NCBI GenBank assembly: GCA_027489355.1
Contig: JAIXZY010000049.1
Span: forward strand, 186,001 to 250,000
Reading direction: 5' to 3'
Source: Paracoccaceae bacterium
GTDB lineage: Bacteria > Pseudomonadota > Alphaproteobacteria > Rhodobacterales > Rhodobacteraceae
Length of the DNA: 64,000 bases
This document shows, piece after piece, positions 1-8,619 of the stretch. The notes under the pieces are model-generated. The model was not told the DNA's origin and did not search any database. It worked only from the letters and a program-made list of their open reading frames with translations. The position numbers and the translations under genes were made by a program. Position 1 is the first letter of the stretch. Each line of letters begins with the position of its first letter.

Positions 1-13
1 CCGTCTTGGGCTG

Positions 14-616
14 TCAGGTGCAGGTCGTCGTGCCTTCCAGGCAAAGCCGGCGATGACGCGGCCTGGTCACGATGAACTGGCCATAGGTGCCATCATCGAC
101 CCCGATCAGCAAGCCGGCGAGGACAGTCTTCATCTGCGTCTTGAAGGCTACCTCGGTTTCCAGCACGAAGACGCTTTCGCCATCGTTCAGCGTCGGCACC
201 TTGGTGCCTTTCCAGGCCTGGACCTCGGTCTCGGTGAGCGGAGTGGCCTTGCCCGCCTTGCTGTTGGGCGAGAAGGAAAACAGCAGCTTGTACTTGCCGG
301 TGGCGGCCACGTACTGGATGCTGGTGATCCTCATCTTGACCGGATGGCCGCCGGGGGTGAGGAAGTCCATGATGTTCTGCAGGCCGTTGGCATAGTTCAG
401 CGAGATCGTGTCACGCTGGCGGGACAGCAGGTCGGCGATGCCGTAGGCGGCCTTCTGCGTCACGTTGATGGTGCGGAAGACGTCCCAGTAGATGAACATC
501 GCGACCATCGCCCAGATCAGCAGCGGCAGCATGATCAGGCTTTCGGCAAGGATAAGGCCATCCTCGTCGCGCAGGAAGGTGGCAAAGCGGTGTCGAAGCT
601 GGCGCATGGCGGTCAT
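14..616 (-). CDS. TadE-like pseudopilin of a Tad/Flp pilus system
   Basis: A 200-aa protein with a charged N-terminus, the Glu-containing segment DEDGLILAESLIMLP and one hydrophobic helix at about residues 24-45, followed by a soluble domain. This is the TadE/TadF pseudopilin layout: the prepilin-type helix is processed and held in the inner membrane, and the protein helps assemble Flp pili. The stop overlaps the start of the next pseudopilin gene by 4 bases (613-616), so the three minus-strand genes look like one operon read from about 3.1 kb to the window edge. The TadE/TadF family fit comes from topology and context; no catalytic residues are expected. Confidence 0.75.
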   Translation of the reverse strand: MTAMRQLRHRFATFLRDEDGLILAESLIMLPLLIWAMVAMFIYWDVFRTINVTQKAAYGIADLLSRQRDTISLNYANGLQNIMDFLTPGGHPVKMRITSIQYVAATGKYKLLFSFSPNSKAGKATPLTETEVQAWKGTKVPTLNDGESVFVLETEVAFKTQMKTVLAGLLIGVDDGTYGQFIVTRPRHRRLCLEGTTTCT

Positions 617-1155
617 CCCGGCTCGTTCACGAAGACGGACGTGACTTGCATGATGTAGGAGCCATCGGCTTCCGTCGGCATCTTCAGGCTGACGGCGGTC
701 GTCGGAAACATCGGCTTTTCCTTGAGGCAGATCCGCATCAGCATGATGTCGTTGTCGGTCCCGTAGGCAAATTCGTTGGCTGGCGGCTCGGAGGTGTTGA
801 TGTCCTGGACCTTGTCGACGCAGGTCTTGGGCGGCGCGGCCATCGTGAAGGTCCCGGTGTTCACCGGCTGCATCCAGATCTTCATGTTGTTCATGCAGGT
901 GGGGACCGAGCCGATCAGCATCCCCTCGCGGCAGATCGTCTGCTTCAGGACCTGGTGCGTCGGCTTGTCGATGATGCCAAGCCGCACGTCCCGCACGACC
1001 ATGTCGACCGCCCGGTCCAACATGACGTAACGCGCCATGTACATGCTGCTTTCGAAAGAGGCCGTGAAGACCAGAAACAGGATCGGGAAGACCAGCACGA
1101 ATTCGATCGCGGCCTCTCCCGAGTCTTCGGTCAGGAAACGGCGCAGCGCAGTCAT
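613..1155 (-). CDS. TadE-like pseudopilin (second copy)
   Basis: A 180-aa protein starting with a short basic segment, then EDSGEAAIEFVLVFPILFL, a typical TadE signature (Glu just before the hydrophobic helix, residues 12-35). The remainder is a periplasmic domain with paired cysteines (residues 74 and 87, 112 and 142) that could form disulfides. It overlaps both neighbours by 4 bases, indicating translational coupling with the VWA-containing TadG-like gene upstream. Its role is inferred from the family: a minor pseudopilin of the Tad secretion/adhesion machinery. Confidence 0.8.
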   Translation of the reverse strand: MTALRRFLTEDSGEAAIEFVLVFPILFLVFTASFESSMYMARYVMLDRAVDMVVRDVRLGIIDKPTHQVLKQTICREGMLIGSVPTCMNNMKIWMQPVNTGTFTMAAPPKTCVDKVQDINTSEPPANEFAYGTDNDIMLMRICLKEKPMFPTTAVSLKMPTEADGSYIMQVTSVFVNEPG

Positions 1156-3080
1156 TGCGTGAGCCTCAGTTCCGAGATCAGCACGGCGATCTGTTCGAAG
1201 ACGCTGGTCAGCTCGTCGCCCGTCTTGACCTTGTAGTAGTAGCCCGTGCCCGGCGAGGAGCAGTTCTTGACCGGCGCTTCGACCACGGCGTCACCGAGGA
1301 TGATGCCGAAGATCTCGAACCCGGCCGACTTCGCCGCCGTGCAGTTCTGGTCCAGCAGCGCGTCCATGTTGGGTTCGCTGACCAGGTAGTTCGTTACGAA
1401 GGTGTTGTAGACGGTCGTATAGTCCAGCGTGCCGCTCACGCCCGAGCGCATGTAAAGCTGCCGGATCATCCAGTCGACGGTGACATAGCGCCAGACCTCG
1501 CTCCAGTCGAGCTGGCGAACGGTGCCGCTGCCGGTCCAGCTGGGCGTGCCCTTCCACGACAGGGGATCGCAGGCGCCCGTGATCTTGGTTCCCGTGCCGG
1601 CCCCCTCGGCGTCCGAGTTCCGCTTCTGCGCCACCGAAGTCGCCTTCAGGTGGGGAATGAAGTACTCGCGGTCCGCGGCCAGCGTCCAGCCCGAGCAGGT
1701 CCGAGTGGTGTTGGGCATGAAGGGCCGCGTCCCGCCCGTCAGCGCGGTGCCGCCCGAGGTGTAGCGGATCGCGAACTTGCCGTCGGCCCCACGGTAGATC
1801 GGCGAAAGGCCGGTCTTGTAATTGTAGACGTGGGTCGACGACACGTGATCGCCGTCCGTCATCAGCACGATGATCTTGCGGGTGTCGTTGTCGTTGTTGT
1901 TGGAGGGCCGTCCGGCCATCGCGGGTTCCGAGCCGCGCAGAGCGGTGTAGATGTCGCGGGCCGACTGGTCGATCAGCGCCGTGCCCCAGCGCATCCCCAC
2001 GGCGATCGACGTGTAGCCGCGCGGTTGCAGCAGGTCGATCTGGCTGGTGATCGTCGAGGGCACGGTCGTCGGCAGAAGGACGAGGTTGCTGGACGGCGTG
2101 CCCGCACCCTGGTTGCAGACGACGTTGTTCGAGCCCATGTTCGGTGCCGCAGGAGCCGAATAGGCCATCTCAACCGTCCCGCCCGCCGTCGTGCTTGAAT
2201 TCTTTGGGGTCGTCCGGCTGTTGGTGGTGTCAGCCACCGTGGCCATCGGGATCGGGTCGGTGCGGGAAAGACCCGTCGCGCCGAAGGTGCTGGTCGGAAT
2301 CTCGAGGCAGTTGATGTTCGGCACGCCGGTTCCGGCCGGCTGGTCGAACCAGTTCGCGAGGTTGGTGTAATTGAACTGGTTGCGCAGCGAGACGGGGATG
2401 TTCACGTTCGACGAATAGGGCACCATCCCGACCGAGATCAGGTTGTTCGGGTCCTTGGCGATCGTGTAGTTGCCCGAGGCGTCCTTGCTGTATTTCAGCA
2501 CGGTCACGAACTTCTTCGCCGCCGTCCGCAGAGCCGCGATCTTCGTCGTGCTGCCCGACGTCTCGCCCATCGAGCCGGTGATGTCGAGGACCATGATGAC
2601 CTCGATCTTGGACACGCCCTGCTGCGCCGTGGAGACAACCGGAATGTCGAAGTAGGGCACTTCAAGCCAGTGCATGAAATGGTTGTAGGACCGGACCTTG
2701 GCCTTGATCGTCGCCGTCCGCGAGCTTGCGGTGGCCTCGCCGGTGATTTCGGGCGTGGAGTAGTCGTAGGTCAGCCCGTCGCCCAGGCCGGCCATCTGGA
2801 ACCATTCGCTGGCCACCGACTGCGGCGTCTGCGAGACCGGCAGCACCACGTTCGACGAGGCAAGCGCCGCACGGTCGAGGGTCTGCACCAGTGCCACCCG
2901 CCGCGTCTCGGCGCGCATGACGTCCACGGCGATGCCGCCGAAGATCAGCATCATCACGAAGACGAAGATCACGAAGATGGTGATCGATCCGTCTTCTTCG
3001 GACCTGAACTGTGCAAGCTTGCGGGAAAGGCGCGCGGAAACCGATCGCTGAGCGGGTCTGGTCAACATGTCACTATCCAT
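1152..3080 (-). CDS. TadG-like pilus protein with von Willebrand factor A domain
   Basis: About 642 aa from the ATG at 3080. The open frame extends upstream to 3197, but the extra 39 residues are Cys-rich and unlike the family, so the MDSDML start is preferred; no strong SD is visible there. After a basic region comes EEDGSITIFVIFVFVMMLIF, the TadG/RcpC N-terminal transmembrane helix (about residues 29-52). A VWA domain follows with a MIDAS-type DITGSMG motif and a later LMTDGD segment. TadG-like proteins are cell-envelope adhesion or assembly components of Flp pili. It is the first gene of the minus-strand Tad set and is transcribed away from gdhA. Confidence 0.8.
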   Translation of the reverse strand: MDSDMLTRPAQRSVSARLSRKLAQFRSEEDGSITIFVIFVFVMMLIFGGIAVDVMRAETRRVALVQTLDRAALASSNVVLPVSQTPQSVASEWFQMAGLGDGLTYDYSTPEITGEATASSRTATIKAKVRSYNHFMHWLEVPYFDIPVVSTAQQGVSKIEVIMVLDITGSMGETSGSTTKIAALRTAAKKFVTVLKYSKDASGNYTIAKDPNNLISVGMVPYSSNVNIPVSLRNQFNYTNLANWFDQPAGTGVPNINCLEIPTSTFGATGLSRTDPIPMATVADTTNSRTTPKNSSTTAGGTVEMAYSAPAAPNMGSNNVVCNQGAGTPSSNLVLLPTTVPSTITSQIDLLQPRGYTSIAVGMRWGTALIDQSARDIYTALRGSEPAMAGRPSNNNDNDTRKIIVLMTDGDHVSSTHVYNYKTGLSPIYRGADGKFAIRYTSGGTALTGGTRPFMPNTTRTCSGWTLAADREYFIPHLKATSVAQKRNSDAEGAGTGTKITGACDPLSWKGTPSWTGSGTVRQLDWSEVWRYVTVDWMIRQLYMRSGVSGTLDYTTVYNTFVTNYLVSEPNMDALLDQNCTAAKSAGFEIFGIILGDAVVEAPVKNCSSPGTGYYYKVKTGDELTSVFEQIAVLISELRLTQ

Positions 3081-3403
3081 AGCAGCAGCGCCCCGGCAAA
3101 ATTGGCGGGAACTCGATCGAAGAGCTATGCAGCAGATCGGGCAGAAGTATGGCATTTGCCCCGGAAACCGGTCCATCATGCCATAATCGGGAAACAATCC
3201 ATTAGAATCCGGGCAAATTGATTTTATTCGTGGAAGGTCGAAGCTTTGTTCATCGTTTCAAAACACATTGTCCTCCAAATGATTCGCGCAGTCCTCCAGG
3301 GGGATGGTCCGCCGCGTCCCGGGGGGATTCCCGATCCGTCCGGGGGCTGCTAGGGTCGGCTCCGGCGCCAGGCCCACGGCGCCTGTCTGTCAGGGAGGAC
3401 AGC
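3081..3403. other. Divergent intergenic region between tadG-like and gdhA
   Basis: 323 bases between two divergent starts, richer in A/T than the flanking genes (for example around 3180-3240). It must hold both promoters. The only clear signal is the gdhA ribosome binding site at 3393-3399 (GGGAGGA). No convincing -35/-10 pair, operator palindrome or RNA gene was seen. Confidence 0.4.
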
Positions 3404-4837
<1,434 letters not shown>

Positions 4838-4979
4838 CCGCCCGCCGCCCGCCCTTTTATTGCCACAAACTTAACGCGAACGGGCATCCGTTTATTTTGC
4901 GTTAATGTTGCCTCATGTATTCAGATGCCACGTTGTGTTGTTTTTCCAACGGCATAGGCATTTGACTGGGGTAGGCGCC

Positions 4980-5408
4980 ATGACGGATCGGGCGGGCGGC
5001 AAATACGGAAGATTTAAGGATTTTCTAAGGCAAGAGGGCGGGAGCTCCACGATCGAGTTCGTGCTGTGGGTCCCGCTCGTGGTGGCGATTCTGCTGCTGA
5101 TCGTCGATTCGAGCATGCTGTTCATGAGCCGGACGCATGCGATGCGCGTCTTGCAGGACACCAACCGGCTTTACTCTGTCGGCCAGTTCACCGGCGATTC
5201 TGCCGAGCGGATCGCCAAGGCGCAGGACTACGCCCTGAACCGGCTGCGCGGACTGTCCCCCAGCGCGACCGTCACCACGGCGGAAAGCCAGCGCGTCGTG
5301 CGGACCCAGGCAACGCTGGAGACGCGCGAGATCGCGCAGGTCGGGTTTCTCGGGCTGATGATCGACACCACGATGGTGGTCAGCGCCGAACACAGGGTGG
5401 AGTACTGA
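4980..5408 (+). CDS. TadE-like pseudopilin (third copy)
   Basis: 142 aa from the ATG at 4980; the frame extends upstream to 4905, but those residues are not TadE-like. It contains QEGGSSTIEFVLWVPLVVAI, the TadE processing and transmembrane signature, then a small soluble domain. One base separates it from the following TadG-like gene, so the two form an operon. The low-GC stretch upstream (about 4840-4930) is a likely promoter region. Confidence 0.75.
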   Translation: MTDRAGGKYGRFKDFLRQEGGSSTIEFVLWVPLVVAILLLIVDSSMLFMSRTHAMRVLQDTNRLYSVGQFTGDSAERIAKAQDYALNRLRGLSPSATVTTAESQRVVRTQATLETREIAQVGFLGLMIDTTMVVSAEHRVEY

Positions 5409-5409
5409 A

Positions 5410-6825
5410 ATGGCACAGCGGTTCCCGGCCCTGCAGGAATTCGGGCATTCCGAAGACGGCTCGATGACCGCCGGTGGGCTGATCTTCACGGTGATCTTCC
5501 TGGCGGTCGGCGGCCTTGCGGTCGATGTGTCGAACGCGATCAGCCAGCGCACCGCGTTGCAGGTCAACGCCGATGCCGTGGCGCATGCCGCACTTTACGT
5601 CCGCAACAAGACGCTGACGGCGACCGCAGACGACGCCAAGGCGGCCGCGCTTGCCCTGGGCGAGGACAACATGCCGACCTCGCGCTACGGGCGGGTGCTG
5701 ACGGCCGGCGACATCGAATTCGGAGTCTGGGACGCGACGACGCGCACCTTCACGCCCGATGCGACCTCGCGGTCGGCCGTGCGGGTGCTGACGCAGCGCG
5801 ACGTTGAGCGGGACAACGAAGTCGCGACCTACCTGCTGAAATTTGCCGGGGTCGAGTCCTGGGACGTGCGGACCTCTTCGGTCTTCGAGACCTATGTCCC
5901 GGACTGCCTGCGCGAGGGCTTCGTGGCCGAGAAACTCGTCGATATCCAGAGCAACAACAGCTACTTCAACGGCTTTTGCATCCACTCGAACGACGTGGTC
6001 TCGATCAACAGCAACAACTACTTCGAGGAGGGGACCATCGTCTCGATGCCGGATTCCGGCAACCTGGACCTTCCGGGATCGGGGCTTGAGACCAACGAGG
6101 GCCTGGCCGATGCGCTGCGCTACGGCGCGATGCAGATCCGGCTGATCAACGCCCTTCGCGAGGTGCCCACGGGGCCATATGCGACGGGAACGCAGGCGAT
6201 GTGGAATTACATCCAGCTTGCGACCCGCGATGGGCAGCTGAGCTACCTGACCGCCCCGCCGCGGAACATCACCATCGTGAACGGCCGACCGCGTGCTGCC
6301 ACTCCCGGTTCGGACGTGGTCGAGGCCGGGCGCGACCTTCTGGATCGGGGCGGGGTCCTGGCGCTTCGGTCGAACGCGGTGAACTATCTGTACTGTTCAA
6401 GCAGCAGCATGCAGCTGCAGATCCGCCAGGCGCTGAGCAACGTGGTGATGATCACCAACTGCCAGATCAGCTTCGGCAACGGCGGCGCGCTGGAAGACGG
6501 CCTGATCGCCACTTTGCATACGGGGAGTTCGTCGATCTCCGGCTCGTCCGACACGCGGATCGGGCGGGTGGATGACTGTGCAGAGGGCGGCGGGGCGCAG
6601 CTGGTCTCGCTGGGCGGGATGAACTTCGCCTCGGGGGTTTCCATTCACGGCGGCCAGCTGATCGCGCTGAAAGAGATCGAGTTCGCGGCGAATGGCGATG
6701 GCTTGCGCGGCACCTCGATCATCTCGGGCGACACGGTATCAGGGACGTCGAACATGTCCATGGGCCTTTGCGGCACCGGCATGGGCGGCAACCTGTCGAT
6801 GGACTATTTCCGGATGGTGCAGTAG
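5410..6825 (+). CDS. TadG-like pilus assembly protein without VWA domain
   Basis: 471 aa. An N-terminal EDGSMTAGGLIFTVIFLAVG stretch (residues 15-34) forms the Tad-type membrane anchor, followed by a conserved Asp/Asn-rich region where TadG proteins begin their periplasmic domain. No MIDAS motif was seen, unlike the TadG-like protein at 1152-3080. The middle has Asn-rich repeats (SNNSYFNGFCIHSNDVVSINSNN) and the C-terminus is Gly/Ser-rich, compatible with a beta-rich surface or periplasmic protein. It is paired with the TadE-like gene just upstream. The substrate or exact function is unknown. Confidence 0.65.
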   Translation: MAQRFPALQEFGHSEDGSMTAGGLIFTVIFLAVGGLAVDVSNAISQRTALQVNADAVAHAALYVRNKTLTATADDAKAAALALGEDNMPTSRYGRVLTAGDIEFGVWDATTRTFTPDATSRSAVRVLTQRDVERDNEVATYLLKFAGVESWDVRTSSVFETYVPDCLREGFVAEKLVDIQSNNSYFNGFCIHSNDVVSINSNNYFEEGTIVSMPDSGNLDLPGSGLETNEGLADALRYGAMQIRLINALREVPTGPYATGTQAMWNYIQLATRDGQLSYLTAPPRNITIVNGRPRAATPGSDVVEAGRDLLDRGGVLALRSNAVNYLYCSSSSMQLQIRQALSNVVMITNCQISFGNGGALEDGLIATLHTGSSSISGSSDTRIGRVDDCAEGGGAQLVSLGGMNFASGVSIHGGQLIALKEIEFAANGDGLRGTSIISGDTVSGTSNMSMGLCGTGMGGNLSMDYFRMVQ

Positions 6826-6935
6826 CGCACGGCCCGTTTGCGACGCCCGGTGTCGCGGGGGCGCAGGAAATCGTCGAGCGGTCTTGAATAAGCGGCCCTG
6901 ACCCGGTCTTATGGCCGAGTCAGGGGAGTCTGTAG

Positions 6936-8186
6936 ATGCGCTATTCCGGCCTGAAGGTCATCACTGAGGGATTGTTCGGCAACAAGGGCTGGACGCCCGC
7001 CTGGCGCGATCCGGCGCCGAAGGCGGAATATGATGTCATCATCATCGGCGGCGGCGGCCACGGGCTGTCCACGGCCTATTACCTGGCGAAGAACCACGGA
7101 ATCACCAATGTCGCGGTGCTGGAGAAGGGCTATCTAGGCGGCGGGAACGTGGGGCGGAACACGACGATCGTGCGGGCCAACTACTTCCTGCCGGGGAACT
7201 CCGAGTTCTATTCGCACTCGATGAAGCTGTGGGAAGGTCTTGAGAGCGAGCTGAACTACAACGTGATGCATTCGCAGCGCGGGCTGATCAACCTGTTCCA
7301 CAGTGACGGCCAGCGCGATGCCTTCGTGCGGCGCGGCAATGCGATGATCAACCAGGGCGACGACGCGATCCTGCTGGACCGGGACGGGGTGCGCGAGATG
7401 CTGCCCTATCTGGATTTCGACAATACGCGGTTCCCGATCTATGGCGGCTTGCTGCATCCCCGCGGTGGGTCGGCCCGGCACGACGCCGTGGCCTGGGGCT
7501 ATGCGCGCGGGGCGGACCAGCGCGGGGTGGACCTGATCCAGAACTGCGAGGTGACGGGGATCGACATCGAGAATGGTGTGGTCCGGGGCGTCCAGACGAC
7601 TCGCGGGGCGATGCGGGCGAAGAAGGTCGGGATCGTGGTCGCCGGGCGGTCGAGCCAGGTGGCGGCGATGGCGGGGATGCGCCTGCCGATCGAAAGCCAC
7701 ATCCTGCAGGCCTTCGTGACCGAGGGGCTGAAGCCGGTCATCCACCATGTGATCAGCTTCGGGATGGGGCACTTCTATATCAGCCAGTCCGACAAGGGCG
7801 GGCTGGTGTTCGGTGGGGACCTGGATTTCTACGCGAGCTATGCCGCGCGGGGGAACCTGCCGATGGTCGAGCATGTGATGGAAGCGGGCATGACCCTGAT
7901 GCCGATGATCGGCCGCGCCAAGGTGCTGCGGTCCTGGGGCGGGATCATGGACATGTCGCCGGATGGGTCCCCCGTGATCGACAAGACGCATATCGACGGT
8001 CTGTTCATTGATTGCGGCTGGAACTACGGCGGGTTCAAGGCGGTGCCGGCCTCGGGCTGGTGCATGGCGCATCTGATGGCCACGGGCGAGCCGCACGAGG
8101 TGGCGCGCAAGTTCCGGCTGGACCGCTTTGCGACGGGGCATCTTCTGGACGAAGAAGGCACCGGCAGCCAGCACAACCTGCATTGA
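6936..8186 (+). CDS. soxB: Sarcosine oxidase beta subunit
   Basis: 416 aa, the normal length of the beta subunit of heterotetrameric sarcosine oxidase. It oxidatively demethylates sarcosine to glycine, passing formaldehyde to tetrahydrofolate. The FAD Rossmann motif is YDVIIIGGGGHGLSTAYYL (residues 32-50), followed by the typical GGGNVGRNTTIVRANY. His174 in GLLHPRGG is at the position of the covalent-FMN histidine known in this family. The ATG at 6936 follows GGGGAG. It is the first gene of soxBDAG, but 169 bases with a composite repeat separate it from soxD. Confidence 0.93.
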   Translation: MRYSGLKVITEGLFGNKGWTPAWRDPAPKAEYDVIIIGGGGHGLSTAYYLAKNHGITNVAVLEKGYLGGGNVGRNTTIVRANYFLPGNSEFYSHSMKLWEGLESELNYNVMHSQRGLINLFHSDGQRDAFVRRGNAMINQGDDAILLDRDGVREMLPYLDFDNTRFPIYGGLLHPRGGSARHDAVAWGYARGADQRGVDLIQNCEVTGIDIENGVVRGVQTTRGAMRAKKVGIVVAGRSSQVAAMAGMRLPIESHILQAFVTEGLKPVIHHVISFGMGHFYISQSDKGGLVFGGDLDFYASYAARGNLPMVEHVMEAGMTLMPMIGRAKVLRSWGGIMDMSPDGSPVIDKTHIDGLFIDCGWNYGGFKAVPASGWCMAHLMATGEPHEVARKFRLDRFATGHLLDEEGTGSQHNLH

Positions 8187-8212
8187 GGGCGGTGATGGGT
8201 GATCTGACGGCA

Positions 8213-8343
8213 GCCCCCCACCCCCGGCCCCTCCCCACGCGGGGGAGGGGAGGCGACGGGCATCAACGGCGCGCTGGCTCTGAGGCGTTGCACCTTGCCC
8301 CGGCGTCGGATGCCTCCGGCGGGGATATTTTAGGACAGAAAAT
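8213..8343. repeat. Composite GC-rich palindromic repeat, copy A
   Basis: Between soxB and soxD. It begins with a near-perfect palindrome of C-runs and G-runs (8213-8255: CCCCTCCCC pairs with GGGGAGGGG around ACGCG). After about 55 bases comes GCCTCCGGCGGGGATATTTT (8315-8334 region). The same two-part arrangement recurs at 13433-13564, and the palindrome alone at 43903-43945 and 50621-50663. The element would fold into a strong hairpin in the sox mRNA. Confidence 0.8.
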
Positions 8344-8355
8344 GAGGGTTGGCCG

Positions 8356-8619
8356 ATGCGCCTGACATGCCCCCTTTGCGGTGAACGTGACCGGCGGGAG
8401 TTCTACTATTACGGGGCAGAGGATTATCTGCACCGGCCCGCGGAGGGTGCGCCCTTGGCGGAGTGGGACAATTACCTGCACCTCAGGGACAATCCGGCGG
8501 GGGTGACGAAGGATCTCTGGTATCACGAGGCGGGGTGTTCGCAGTGGCTGCTCGTCACGCGGAACACGGTGACGCATGAGGTGCTTGGGGCGGAAATGGT
8601 GGCGGGGCGCGCGAAATGA
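8356..8619 (+). CDS. soxD: Sarcosine oxidase delta subunit
   Basis: 87 aa, the standard size. It binds zinc and holds the heterotetramer together without a catalytic role. The N-terminal CPLCGERDRREF gives the first two Cys ligands (Cys5 and Cys8), and YHEAGCSQW near residue 55-63 supplies His and the third Cys. The stop overlaps the soxA start as ATGA (8616-8619). The start at 8356 lies just downstream of repeat copy A; the upstream GAGGGTTGG may serve as a weak ribosome binding site. Confidence 0.93.
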   Translation: MRLTCPLCGERDRREFYYYGAEDYLHRPAEGAPLAEWDNYLHLRDNPAGVTKDLWYHEAGCSQWLLVTRNTVTHEVLGAEMVAGRAK